Shown: one piece after another, positions 1 to 8,538 of the stretch
Numbering within the stretch: the first letter of the stretch is position 1
Layout of the letters: the number at the start of each line of letters is the position of its first letter
The notes under the pieces: generated by a model
The model's input: the letters and a program-made list of their open reading frames with translations, nothing else
What the model was told of the DNA's origin: nothing
The model's database searches: none
Program-made: the position numbers and the translations under genes
Assembly: GCA_044226845.1 (NCBI GenBank)
Contig: JBGAGG010000001.1
Location: forward strand, 62,001-126,000
DNA: 64,000 nucleotides
From: JAFDZO01 sp044226845
GTDB lineage: Bacteria; Bacteroidota; Ignavibacteria; Tepidaquicellales; Tepidaquicellaceae
Reading direction: 5' to 3'

Positions 1-375
1 TTTTACTTCAACGTTATCTGAGGCATCTTTTCCTTCAGGCACTCCGTCTGCCGGCAATGCAGGAATGTAATATAATATTGATTCTATTTTTGATTCTATT
101 GCGCGCAGCTCGTCGTCGTAACCTTTAATATCGTCACCAACTTTTTTCATCTCGGCAATTTTCTCTTCTGCATCAATTTTCTCTTTCTTCATCTTTGCAA
201 TTTCTGCGGAGACTTTGTTGCGGGTTTCCTTCATCACTTCAACTTTATGAAGAATTTCAAGGCGGGACTTATCCAGCTCAAGAATTTCATCTATGTTTTT
301 CGTGTCTTCATTTCGTAAGACAAGCTTGGCTTTTACCAAATCGGCATTTTCGCGTATTAATTTTATATCGAGCAT
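1..375 (-). CDS. serS: Seryl-tRNA synthetase, N-terminal part (cut by window edge)
   Basis: Charges tRNA-Ser with serine in the cytoplasm. Only the first 125 codons are inside the window; the gene reads off the left edge. Translation from the ATG at 373-375 begins MLDIKLIREN, a standard SerS start. It continues into a highly charged helical stretch (about residues 30-95, with ETRNKVSAEI) that fits the long coiled-coil tRNA-binding arm. It then reaches the linker IPALPADGVPEGKD before the catalytic domain, where SerS proteins usually carry a similar VP-GKDE-DN motif. The catalytic domain is outside the window. The match to the family N-terminus is strong. Confidence 0.9.
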   Translation of the reverse strand, partial: MLDIKLIRENADLVKAKLVLRNEDTKNIDEILELDKSRLEILHKVEVMKETRNKVSAEIAKMKKEKIDAEEKIAEMKKVGDDIKGYDDELRAIESKIESILYYIPALPADGVPEGKDASDNVEVK

Positions 376-468
376 TACTTTGTATAAATTATTATGAATT
401 TCTTAAAATACCTTATTTTACGGCGAATTTCGAGTTACAAAAAAGTCGCATTAATGTAACATTCTGAG

Positions 469-533
469 TTCCGCAATAAATGCGGGATAAACTTCGCTCA
501 GTCCCGTCTTTAGCGGGATTAGAACACAGCTTA
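469..533. repeat. Dispersed TGCGGGAT palindromic repeat, copy 1
   Basis: Two short palindromes, CCGCAATAAATGCGG and CCCGTCTTTAGCGGG, lie a few bases apart. The segment TGCGGGATAAACTTCG recurs almost unchanged near 32102-32117, and a TCCGCATTTTATGCGGGA version lies at 20886-20903. All copies are non-coding. Confidence 0.55.
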
Positions 534-553
534 TACTGATACCGCCCCCTCAA

Positions 554-577
554 TCCCCCTCCTTATAAAGAAGGGGG
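554..577. repeat. C-rich inverted repeat (CCCCCTCCTT family), copy 1
   Basis: TCCCCCTCCTT, a short AT loop and an imperfect complementary G-rich arm. It belongs to the same family as the copies at 751-773 and 25471-25494. Confidence 0.5.
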
Positions 578-750
578 AAGCTTATGCAAAGTAACATTAT
601 TGTCACATTTTCTTTTTCACCAAAAAAAAATTTCATTCTTGATGAATTTTTGACGGGTTTTCTGAATGCCGTTGTTGTTTTTACAATATGCGTATTTCTA
701 AAATCCATCATTAAGAATCTTATATCTCTCCTTCTTGATACCGTCATAAA

Positions 751-773
751 CCCCCTCCTTTTTAAGGAGGGGG
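751..773. repeat. C-rich inverted repeat (CCCCCTCCTT family), copy 2
   Basis: CCCCCTCCTT, a TTT loop, then AAGGAGGGGG: an exact 10-base stem. It is followed by another G-rich run and by a different palindrome at 796-817 (ACCCCATCC / GGATGGGGT). Confidence 0.55.
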
Positions 774-795
774 AAGGGGGTGGTTAACAATTCAT

Positions 796-817
796 ACCCC
801 ATCCTAAAGGATGGGGT
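796..817. repeat. Small perfect palindrome
   Basis: ACCCCATCC, TAAA loop, GGATGGGGT: a 9-base perfect stem. It lies just after the C-rich repeat at 751-773 and may be the end of the same small element. Confidence 0.45.
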
Positions 818-959
818 TACTAAAAATTTTTCTAACGCAGAACTTTCAAAAACGATTATAATATATAGAGAAAAATTTTTAATTAAAAAATAATTTTGCT
901 CATTACTACATATAGGGAAATTTATTTTTATTTTGCTTGACAGCAAGAGAGAGTTTATG

Positions 960-987
960 GTTGTTGGTCGGGAGACCAACAACGGCG
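960..987. repeat. GTTGTTGGT inverted repeat, copy 1
   Basis: GTTGTTGGTC, four-base loop, GACCAACAAC, followed by GGCG. The same arms and the same GGCG tail recur at 20957-20984. A version with a long insert lies at 43125-43195. It is a dispersed non-coding hairpin. Confidence 0.6.
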
Positions 988-1042
988 TTTAGAAGTTTAC
1001 TCAAAGAATAATTCTGAATTCATAATTCTAAATTCAAAATTC

Positions 1043-1936
1043 TCAAGTTCCTAACTGCGTCTTCAGCAGCCTTATCGCTTCAAGCGAGTCCATTAAATGT
1101 AATCCTAACTGAGAGGAGGCTTTGAGAACGACTAAGCCTGAGTTCAGCGGGCGCGGAGCGGGCTGGTTTAAATCGGCAGTTTTTATTTTGCTGACTAACG
1201 CTTTACTAAATCCGAAGACATCGCAAATTTTTAAAGCAAAATCATATCGTGAAAGTATATCGCTTCCGGCAATGTTGAAAATCCCCGTAAGGTTTTTTTC
1301 TGCGAGTTTTAAAATTCCCCATGCAAGGTCATCTACCATCGTTGCGTTCCCAATCTGGTCATCAACAATATTTATTTTCTCGCCTGCCTTCAGTTTATCT
1401 ATCATCCATAAAGCAAAGTTCGGTTTTATGTTCACGCCAATTCCGAACAGCACCATTGTTCTCACTATTGCATGCCTTACATCGCTTGTTGTAAGCGCAT
1501 TTTCTGCGGCGAGCTTCGAGCGGCCGTAAAATGAAATCGGGTTCGGTGTATCTTCTTCAGTGTAAGGTCCGTTTTTTCCGTCGAAGACGTAATCGGTTGA
1601 GATATGAATTATCCTGCAGTCTTCTTTTTTAGCGGCGATGATAAGATTTTTCACGCCGTCAACGTTAAGTCTCCAGCAAAGCTCTCTTTCGGTTTCGCAG
1701 CCGTCAACGTTTGTATAAGCAGCGCAGTTTATTATAATATCGGGACGATGGAGGTTTATTACGCGCTTAACTTCTTCCTTGTTGGTTATATCAAGCTTCT
1801 CATATTTATTGCCGTAATCGAGGAAGGATTTATCTTCGATGGATGAGCATATTAATTCCCATCCTGTTTCTCTTGTAAAAATTGATGTGACTGCCTGCCC
1901 TAAAAGTCCGTTCGCACCTGTAATAAATATTTTCAT
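1043..1936 (-). CDS. rfbD: dTDP-4-dehydrorhamnose reductase family protein (RmlD-like)
   Basis: Likely NAD(P)H-dependent reductase of the last step of dTDP-L-rhamnose synthesis, or a close sugar-nucleotide relative, acting in the cytoplasm. The 297 residues are normal RmlD length. Visible are the Rossmann motif GANGLLG (7-13), the STDYVFDG motif (113-120), which is very typical of RmlD, and the catalytic Tyr137-xxx-Lys141 pair in FYGRSK. It lies 12 bases downstream of a PfkB kinase gene on the same strand, so the two are probably cotranscribed. No other rml genes are in the window, so the exact sugar product is not fixed. Methionine adenosyltransferase beta-type relatives cannot be excluded. 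Confidence 0.8.
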   Translation of the reverse strand: MKIFITGANGLLGQAVTSIFTRETGWELICSSIEDKSFLDYGNKYEKLDITNKEEVKRVINLHRPDIIINCAAYTNVDGCETERELCWRLNVDGVKNLIIAAKKEDCRIIHISTDYVFDGKNGPYTEEDTPNPISFYGRSKLAAENALTTSDVRHAIVRTMVLFGIGVNIKPNFALWMIDKLKAGEKINIVDDQIGNATMVDDLAWGILKLAEKNLTGIFNIAGSDILSRYDFALKICDVFGFSKALVSKIKTADLNQPAPRPLNSGLVVLKASSQLGLHLMDSLEAIRLLKTQLGT

Positions 1937-1948
1937 TTTGTAAATCTT

Positions 1949-2791
1949 TTATCTTAGCTTTATTAATTCATCAATACCATCGAGTGAAGATTTGAAAGAA
2001 GCTTTTCTGTTTGCAAAGTGAACCGCTTTTTCAAAATCTTTACCTGTAGAGTAATCAATTGTGAATGATGCTGCAAATACATCTCCGCAGCCGGTAGAAT
2101 CTTTAAAGTGAGGATTTTCAATCGAACTCAAGTCGTGCTTATCCACATCCAGAAATTTTTCTTCGCCGTATTTTTTTTCTTTCTTTACAAATCCTGATAC
2201 TCCCATCTTCCCTCTGGTAATTACAAACCCTTTGACCGTGCTGTCTTCTTTCAGTAAAATCTCTTCGGCTATGGCATACTCATTTTTTTTATCTTCAGTA
2301 AGTGTTGCTGCTTCAAACTCGTTCATCTGCACAGTATCGGAATTTGAACACCATTCTTTCCAGTCAGGGATGGCGCGGTGAGATCTGTGTCCTTCCTCAT
2401 CCATTTCCATTACGATGTTGTGAATATCTATGTGAATAAATCCTTTGAACTCCGCTCTTACTTTTTTCAAAGTCTCCAGTGAAATGTCTACACCGGAAAT
2501 CATGTTGATCAGAATTGCATCTGCCTGTGGAAGGAAATTTTTTATCCAGTCGAATGTAATTTCATAAGTAGGCTCAGTTGACTGCTCAAGCCGCGCCTTT
2601 TTATCTGAATTATAAAGATTGTAATAAAGGTTTACCTTACGTGTAGGATGCCCGCATTTCTGGATTCCCGAAAGATCTATATTGGGATATTTTTTTAAAA
2701 TGTTTGTGATGTTTTCGTAGCTGTGAAGAATTTCGTTATTCATTTTATGTATTACGTCAACACAGGGTTCGCCAATTACAAGATAATTCAT
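1949..2791 (-). CDS. PfkB-family carbohydrate kinase
   Basis: ATP-dependent kinase of the ribokinase/PfkB fold; the substrate cannot be told from sequence. The C-terminal signature is clear: DSTGCGDVFAASF, a variant of the DTxGAGD anion-hole motif with the catalytic aspartate retained. The N-terminus MNYLVIGEPCVDVIH matches the family's first strand, where substrate-binding residues lie. The 280 residues are slightly short for the family. It precedes the RmlD-like gene with a 12-base gap, suggesting a two-gene operon for a sugar or sugar nucleotide. Confidence 0.75.
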   Translation of the reverse strand: MNYLVIGEPCVDVIHKMNNEILHSYENITNILKKYPNIDLSGIQKCGHPTRKVNLYYNLYNSDKKARLEQSTEPTYEITFDWIKNFLPQADAILINMISGVDISLETLKKVRAEFKGFIHIDIHNIVMEMDEEGHRSHRAIPDWKEWCSNSDTVQMNEFEAATLTEDKKNEYAIAEEILLKEDSTVKGFVITRGKMGVSGFVKKEKKYGEEKFLDVDKHDLSSIENPHFKDSTGCGDVFAASFTIDYSTGKDFEKAVHFANRKASFKSSLDGIDELIKLR

Positions 2792-3025
2792 TTATGGATT
2801 TAAGTTCATTTAGGTTAATAAAACAGAAGGATTTCGATACAATTCCGAGGTTTGCACGCGCAGAATAATTTTACCGGTTTAAAGCAAATTGAAACTTTTT
2901 TTGGAAATATTGCTTTAAATATAGTAATATAATTCGGCGATTTTAATTAACTAATAAGTGAATTGATTATTGTTTACTATACTATAAATTTAACCAAAAA
3001 ATACTATAATAAATAGTTAGAGAAA

Positions 3026-3955
3026 ATGGCTCAAAGACTCAAATTTTTAATGTTTTTGTTTGTATGCTTTATTTTTGCAGGTAAAACCATTCAGGCTCAG
3101 GATATAAAAGCTACGGTGATAGTAGATTATTCTACGCTGCCCGCTGCTACAAAAGATAAACTTGTTAATTTTCAAACGCAGGTTTCGGATTACCTGAACA
3201 GAAATAAATTTCATTCCAAAGTAATCGAACCTGAATATACCGTAGAAGCAACTTTCCAGTTTTTTTTCCGTTCAAGCCCAAGCAATGATAACTACGATGT
3301 TTCGCTCTTTGTGCAAAGCACAAGAAAAATCGGTGATGCAACTATTAAAACGAATAATCCCGTGCAGCCGCCGCCATTGTTTCAGTTTTTGGATGAACGG
3401 GTCAGCTTTTCGTATAATAATTCACTCAGGTTTGAAAAAAATGATTCGCGTTTTGAACCTCTGCTAAGCCTTTTGGATTATTACGCATACATGATCTTAG
3501 GATACGACGAAGATACATATTTTGTAAAAGGCGGCACATTTCTTTATCAAAAAGCGCTGGATATTTGCAATAAGCCAATGTCAGATAAAAAAGGATGGTC
3601 AGAATCAGGCGGGGGCTCAAAACCGACGCGTCTGCAAATCGTACAGGAATTATTAAGTGTTCGTTTTGACGAATACAGGAAAGGTCTGTTTGAATATGAG
3701 TGGATGGGAATTGATTCTATGAGCATAAATAAGAGAGCCGGATTTAAAAATGTTCTCAGCGCTCTTGAAAGAATAGATCGGGTAAGAAAGTCGGAAATAA
3801 AATCTTACAACATAGATATTTTTTATGACGCAAAGAATAAAGAAATTGCCAACCTGTTCATCGATTACGGTGATAGAGCTGTCTATGATAAATTAATAAA
3901 GTTTGACCCTTCGCACAGAAATGTATATGAAGAGGCGCAGCGGAAAGCGCGGTAG
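3026..3955 (+). CDS. porD: PorD / DUF4835 family protein (T9SS-associated)
   Basis: An exported protein of the DUF4835 family, whose Porphyromonas member PorD is needed for type IX secretion; the molecular role is unclear. It has a signal peptide (hydrophobic stretch 7-19, cleavage after IQAQ near residue 25). It then shows family features: the DYLN segment near residue 53, LLDYYAYMILGYDEDTYF in the middle, the GG-T-LYQKA segment, and the terminal FDPSHRNVYEEA. The 309 residues are normal length. It stands alone on the plus strand, but the window carries seven T9SS cargo proteins, which supports the role. The porD symbol is by family and not proven. Confidence 0.7.
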   Translation: MAQRLKFLMFLFVCFIFAGKTIQAQDIKATVIVDYSTLPAATKDKLVNFQTQVSDYLNRNKFHSKVIEPEYTVEATFQFFFRSSPSNDNYDVSLFVQSTRKIGDATIKTNNPVQPPPLFQFLDERVSFSYNNSLRFEKNDSRFEPLLSLLDYYAYMILGYDEDTYFVKGGTFLYQKALDICNKPMSDKKGWSESGGGSKPTRLQIVQELLSVRFDEYRKGLFEYEWMGIDSMSINKRAGFKNVLSALERIDRVRKSEIKSYNIDIFYDAKNKEIANLFIDYGDRAVYDKLIKFDPSHRNVYEEAQRKAR

Positions 3956-4052
3956 CTTTTCAATTAACAATTATCAATTAGTAATTAACAGACAAGTTTT
4001 ATCTTTACAGCTTGGAAATCTGTTAATTGTTAACTGCTAATTGTTAATTGCT

Positions 4053-4106
4053 AATTGTTAATTGCCCTTTAATAATTGTTAATTGCCCTTTAATAATTGT
4101 TAATTG
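4053..4106. repeat. 21-base tandem repeat, 2.6 copies
   Basis: The unit AATTGTTAATTGCCCTTTAAT occurs exactly at 4053-4073 and 4074-4094, then a 12-base partial copy to 4106. The preceding 90 bases carry further AATTGTTAATTG runs. It ends four bases before the YciI start codon. Confidence 0.8.
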
Positions 4107-4110
4107 AAAA

Positions 4111-4398
4111 ATGTTTATAATCTTAATCAACTACACAAAGCCGATAGAGGAAGTTAATGCAGTTGTTGCAGAGCATCGCGCATACTTAGATACTCTGTAT
4201 GCAAAAGATAAACTGATCTGCTCGGGGAGAAGGAGTACGCTTACGGGCGGAGTATTACTCTCACATGCAAAATCGCGTGAAGAGATAGATGAGATAATAA
4301 AAAATGATCCTTATAATTTAAAAAGTGTTGCAGAGTATGAAGTAATAGAGTTCACTCCCGGAAAGCACCACGAAAACTTTAAAGCCTTTATTGAGTAA
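4111..4398 (+). CDS. YciI family protein
   Basis: Small cytoplasmic protein of the YCII-related, dimeric alpha-beta barrel family. Biochemical activity is unknown for most members. The 95 residues are the usual length. The conserved histidine sits in EHRAYL (near residue 22) and the conserved aspartate in NDPYN (near 66), the pair proposed as a putative active site in this family. The tandem AT-rich repeat ends immediately before the start codon, so its ribosome binding site is repeat sequence. There is no clear functional link with the neighbours. Confidence 0.75.
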   Translation: MFIILINYTKPIEEVNAVVAEHRAYLDTLYAKDKLICSGRRSTLTGGVLLSHAKSREEIDEIIKNDPYNLKSVAEYEVIEFTPGKHHENFKAFIE

Positions 4399-4500
4399 AG
4401 AAGTAACTTCTTGTTCTTATTATTGATAAGGGCTTATGTAAATTTAAACCTAACAAATTCACACTATTACCCGTATACTTCCCTATAAAATCTAATTCTA

Positions 4501-6342
4501 ATGAAAAAAATATTTCTTCTGTTAATTGTAGTTCTATATCTGCCCTACGGCTATGCGCAGACTAAAGATAACCCGATAAAATATTCCCTCGACCTTACTA
4601 ACGTGAAGGACGATATGCTTATGGTTGAAATGACGGCACCTAAGTTTTCTTCTGATGAAGCAACTTTCAGAATGCCTAAGATGGTTCCGGGCACATACAG
4701 CATTTATGATTTCGGAAGATTTGTAAAAGACCTGAAGGCATTTGATAAAAACGATAATGAGCTTACAGTTGAAAGAGAAGATATTAACAGCTGGAAAATA
4801 ACCGATGCAAAGAAATTAAAGAAGCTTACATACTGGGTAGAAGATACTTTCGATTCAAAAGATACAGGCAAGTTTATATTTGAGCCTGCAGGCACAAATA
4901 TTTCTAAAGATAATTTTGTAATTAATACTCACGGCTTCTTCGGATATTTTGATGATATGAAGACCAATGAATACATTATCGATATAATAAAGCCGCAGGG
5001 ATTTTACGGCTCAACTCCTTTAATTGCAGATTTCAGCGATGAGACAAGAGATGAATTCAGAGTGAAAGATTACTTCACACTTGTAGATTCTCCTATGATG
5101 TATAACATTCCCGATACAACAGTTATAAACGTTGCAGGAGCAGACGTGCTTATCTCTGTTTACTCACCTAATAAAATGGTTCAGTCTAAATTTGTTGCGG
5201 AAAATACAAAAGCCTTACTTGAGGCATCTGCTAATTATTTAGGCGGCGAGCTTCCTGTTAAGAAATATGCATTCCTGTTTTATTTTTTTACAGGTATGTC
5301 AGGTTCAGGTGCGGCGGGAGCATTAGAGCATAATAACTCATCTTTGTATTCATTGGGTGAAGCCCCTCCCGGCTCCGTTGCAGGGCAGGTAAAGCATACG
5401 GCGGCGCATGAATTTTTCCATATAATAACTCCGCTGGGAATTCACTCTGAAGAGATTGGAAATTTTGATTACAACGTTCCGAAGATGTCAAAACATCTTT
5501 GGCTATACGAAGGCGTTACAGAATACAATTCAATGATTGCCTTGGTAAGAAGCGGCGTAAACTCTCCGGCAGAGTTTACGAAAGATATCGAAAGAAAAAT
5601 TCTCGTATCAAAATTTTATAATGACACTCTGCCTTTCACGGAAATGAGCAAGTACGCATTGGGAAAATATGAAAAACAATATCAGAATGTTTATGAAAAA
5701 GGGGCCCTTATCGGAATGTGTCTCGATATAAAATTAAGACAGCTATCCTATGGCAGCTACGGGCTCATTGATTTGCTTCGCGACTTATCAAAAAAATACG
5801 GCGCTGAAAAATCATTTGTAGATGAAGAGTTATTCGATGAAATTACAGCAATGACTTATCCTGAAATAAGAGATTTTTTTGCAATGTATGTAGAAGGGAG
5901 CAAAAAACTTCCATACAAAGAATTTTTATCTATTGTAGGGCTTGATTTCGGCGGAGGAGCAAAAGAGAAAGAGTTCAGCCTTGGCACTCAGGCAATCGAT
6001 TTTGACATGAAGACTAAAAGAATTTACATTAAGTCAGATGATATTGATGAATTCGGAAAAAGCATTGGCTTAAAATCTGGCGACCAGTACACAAAGATAA
6101 ACGGAAAGACGCTTGAAGTATCAAAGATACAAAGCATAATAAATGATTTCTTTACTAAGGCAGTAGAGGGAGAAGATGTAGAAATTGAAGTTGCAAGAAA
6201 AGATGCTGACGGAAATGAAAAATTTGTATTGCTGAAAGGAAAAATGAAAATGGTAACGGCTGAAGGTAAGCCGGAAGTAAAACTTTCTAAAAATCCTACT
6301 GAAGAACAGCTGAGACTTAGAAAAGCCTGGATGGGAAGTTAA
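4501..6342 (+). CDS. M61 family metallopeptidase with PDZ domain
   Basis: Exported zinc aminopeptidase of the M61 (glycyl aminopeptidase-like) family. It has a signal peptide (1-20, ending GYAQ), an N-terminal beta domain (about 25-190), a gluzincin catalytic domain with HEFFH at 303-307, and the third zinc ligand in LYEGVTEY (Glu337). The C-terminal segment (about 500-595), with SLGTQAIDFD and IGLKSGDQYTKING, is a PDZ domain. The 613 residues are normal for this architecture. It probably acts in the periplasm or at the surface on peptides. It is convergent with the DPP-IV-like gene, with only 12 bases between the stop codons. All catalytic residues are present. Confidence 0.88.
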   Translation: MKKIFLLLIVVLYLPYGYAQTKDNPIKYSLDLTNVKDDMLMVEMTAPKFSSDEATFRMPKMVPGTYSIYDFGRFVKDLKAFDKNDNELTVEREDINSWKITDAKKLKKLTYWVEDTFDSKDTGKFIFEPAGTNISKDNFVINTHGFFGYFDDMKTNEYIIDIIKPQGFYGSTPLIADFSDETRDEFRVKDYFTLVDSPMMYNIPDTTVINVAGADVLISVYSPNKMVQSKFVAENTKALLEASANYLGGELPVKKYAFLFYFFTGMSGSGAAGALEHNNSSLYSLGEAPPGSVAGQVKHTAAHEFFHIITPLGIHSEEIGNFDYNVPKMSKHLWLYEGVTEYNSMIALVRSGVNSPAEFTKDIERKILVSKFYNDTLPFTEMSKYALGKYEKQYQNVYEKGALIGMCLDIKLRQLSYGSYGLIDLLRDLSKKYGAEKSFVDEELFDEITAMTYPEIRDFFAMYVEGSKKLPYKEFLSIVGLDFGGGAKEKEFSLGTQAIDFDMKTKRIYIKSDDIDEFGKSIGLKSGDQYTKINGKTLEVSKIQSIINDFFTKAVEGEDVEIEVARKDADGNEKFVLLKGKMKMVTAEGKPEVKLSKNPTEEQLRLRKAWMGS

Positions 6343-6354
6343 TTTATTATCGGA

Positions 6355-8535
6355 TTATTTTCCGAATGACTTTAAAAGAAAATTTGTAATTCTTGTATAA
6401 AGATGCAGCCGGGTTTTACCTCCTGATATTCCATGATTTTTATCGGGGTAAAGCTCGGAATCGTATCTGATATTGTTCTTAATCATTTCCGAAATCATCT
6501 CAGTTGTATTCTGCAAATGAACATTATCATCTGCCATTCCGTGCGCAATAAAAAAATCCCCCTTAATTTTTTTTACATTTAATAGCGGTGAAAGATTATC
6601 GTAGTTATCTCCGTTTTCATCGGGAGTTCGCATAAACCTTTCAGTGTAAATGTTATCATAGAATCTCCAGTTAGTCACCGGCGCTACTGCAACTGCAGTT
6701 TTAAAAAAATCCGCTGCCTGTGTAATGCACATAGCTGCCATGTATCCACCGTAGCTCCAGCCGTAAACTCCTATCTTATCTTTATCAATATATGGAAGAG
6801 TACGTAAATATTTTACAGCCTGAATCATATCTTCGGTTTCAAATTTACCGAGCTGTAAGTACAAAGATTTTTCAAATGCCTCTCCTCTTCCTGCCGTTCC
6901 CCTGTTATCGATGGAGACTGTAATAATTCCCTTCTCAGCAAGATATTCAAACCAGAAATATTTTTCGTCCATCCATTCATCTTTTACAGTCTGCGAACCC
7001 GGTCCGCCATAAGTATAAAACAGCACGGGATATTTTTTAGTAGAATCAAAATCTTTAGGCTTAATTATAAAGCCGTTAAGGTAATCTATGTTTGTACCTG
7101 CAACAGGCGATGATAATTTAAAAGTAAAAAATTGCGGCCTGGTAAGATTCAGTGTTGAGATATCTTTTTTCAGTTCATCATTAGCTTCCAGCACTCTGAT
7201 TTCTTTTCCCGATGCATCGTTAACGGTAATAAAATCCGGAGTGGATATTGTTGAATATGTGTTGATGAAAAAAGAAAAATCAGAAGAGAACTCGGCTTTA
7301 TTCCATCCTGTTTTCTGAGTCAGTTTTTGGATTCCGCTGCCGTCAAGATTCACGGAAAATACAGAACGGGTTAAAGGTGATTCAATACAAGACTGGTAAT
7401 ACACTTTATTATTCTTTTCATTGTAGCCGTAAAATTTTTCAATATCATCTTTGTTTGAAGAAATATTATTCAGAAGGTTTCCATTCAAATCGTACAGATA
7501 AAGATTATTGTTTTCATTCCATATAAAGCCGGTATTGCCAATATATGTCAGATCACTGTTTATCTCCAGATAATATTTATTGGTGCGGGAAAGAATTATT
7601 TTTGAGTTTCCTGTCGATGCGTCTGCAAAATATAGATCGAGCTTATTCTGACGGCGGTTTAATATCTGGAATGAAAGCGTATTGTTATCATTAGTCCATT
7701 TTATTCTTGGGATATAAAAATCGGTTTCAGCTGTTGTGTTTATCTGTCTGCTCTCACCTGTCTTTGTATCGTACACATATACATACACTTTCGAATTTTC
7801 CTCTCCGGCTTTAGGATATTTGTATTTATATTCTTTGGGATATAAACCATCATAGTACGTTAATGAAAACTCTTTTACTTTGGATTCATCAAATTTATAA
7901 TAAGCAATTTTATCTCCTGCGGGCGACCAGAAAAATCCGCGGTTTATTCTGAACTCTTCTTCATATACCCAGTCAGACATTCCGTTAATTATTCTTTCGA
8001 ATACTCCGTCCGTTGTTATTTGTTTTTCAGTATAATTTTCAAGTTCAGTTATAAAAATATTGTTATCTCTTACGAAGGCAATGTTTTTGCCGTCGGGAGA
8101 AAAATCTGCATACATACCGTAACCCTCAAGCTCTTTCATCTCCTTTGTTTTCACATCATATATATAATAATAATTGATTGTTGAGTGGCGGTATAGCCTG
8201 TCTTTCAAAACAGAAAAAAGAATTTTCGACTCATCTGAATTGAATTCATAACCGGAAGGAAGGAAGTTTTTTCCCTTTGCTGAATATTTACTTAAGTTAA
8301 TTATTGTCTCTGTTACAGCGCCTGTTTCATAGGAAGTTTTAACAATTTTTAATCCGTCAGTCTCAGAAACAACTGAGGAGTAACTTTTGCCGTCATTCAT
8401 CGGAGCTATTCCCGAAATTCCTTTTTCTCCAAAACTTCTTTTATAGAATATATCTTCAAGTGTGAGTGATTGAGCAAATACCTGCTGAACGCCCGATAAG
8501 AAAAGAAGCGCGAAAAGAAGTCTGAGAGATTTCAA
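6355..8535 (-). CDS. Dipeptidyl peptidase IV-type serine peptidase (S9B)
   Basis: Exported prolyl peptidase that removes N-terminal dipeptides from peptides in the periplasm. It has a signal peptide (1-21, ending VFAQ), then the eight-bladed DPPIV N-terminal propeller (about 90-430), then an alpha/beta hydrolase domain. The catalytic serine is in GWSYGGY (Ser594), the aspartate is in HGMADDNVH (near 669) and the histidine is in DKNHGI (His701). The double-Glu-type motif EEEFRINRG, used by DPP-IV enzymes to hold the substrate amino terminus, is visible. The 726 residues are typical of bacterial DPP4. It starts four bases after the stop of the upstream GT9 gene. Confidence 0.9.
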   Translation of the reverse strand: MKSLRLLFALLFLSGVQQVFAQSLTLEDIFYKRSFGEKGISGIAPMNDGKSYSSVVSETDGLKIVKTSYETGAVTETIINLSKYSAKGKNFLPSGYEFNSDESKILFSVLKDRLYRHSTINYYYIYDVKTKEMKELEGYGMYADFSPDGKNIAFVRDNNIFITELENYTEKQITTDGVFERIINGMSDWVYEEEFRINRGFFWSPAGDKIAYYKFDESKVKEFSLTYYDGLYPKEYKYKYPKAGEENSKVYVYVYDTKTGESRQINTTAETDFYIPRIKWTNDNNTLSFQILNRRQNKLDLYFADASTGNSKIILSRTNKYYLEINSDLTYIGNTGFIWNENNNLYLYDLNGNLLNNISSNKDDIEKFYGYNEKNNKVYYQSCIESPLTRSVFSVNLDGSGIQKLTQKTGWNKAEFSSDFSFFINTYSTISTPDFITVNDASGKEIRVLEANDELKKDISTLNLTRPQFFTFKLSSPVAGTNIDYLNGFIIKPKDFDSTKKYPVLFYTYGGPGSQTVKDEWMDEKYFWFEYLAEKGIITVSIDNRGTAGRGEAFEKSLYLQLGKFETEDMIQAVKYLRTLPYIDKDKIGVYGWSYGGYMAAMCITQAADFFKTAVAVAPVTNWRFYDNIYTERFMRTPDENGDNYDNLSPLLNVKKIKGDFFIAHGMADDNVHLQNTTEMISEMIKNNIRYDSELYPDKNHGISGGKTRLHLYTRITNFLLKSFGK

Positions 8536-8538
8536 ATT

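Larger units (their letters stand above)
376..1042. other. Intergenic region rich in short inverted repeats
   Basis: 667 bases between serS and the reductase gene with no convincing gene. Small open frames on both strands here have no coding character and run through palindromes. It holds at least five GC-rich inverted repeats set in AT-rich DNA: near 469-533, 554-577, 751-773, 796-817 and 960-983. Relatives of several of them occur at 20.9, 25.5, 32.1 and 43.1 kb. Confidence 0.7.

Noticed and set aside
584..982. Small open frames on both strands between serS and the RmlD gene
   Set aside because: They run through palindromic repeats, have no recognisable family and no coding composition.
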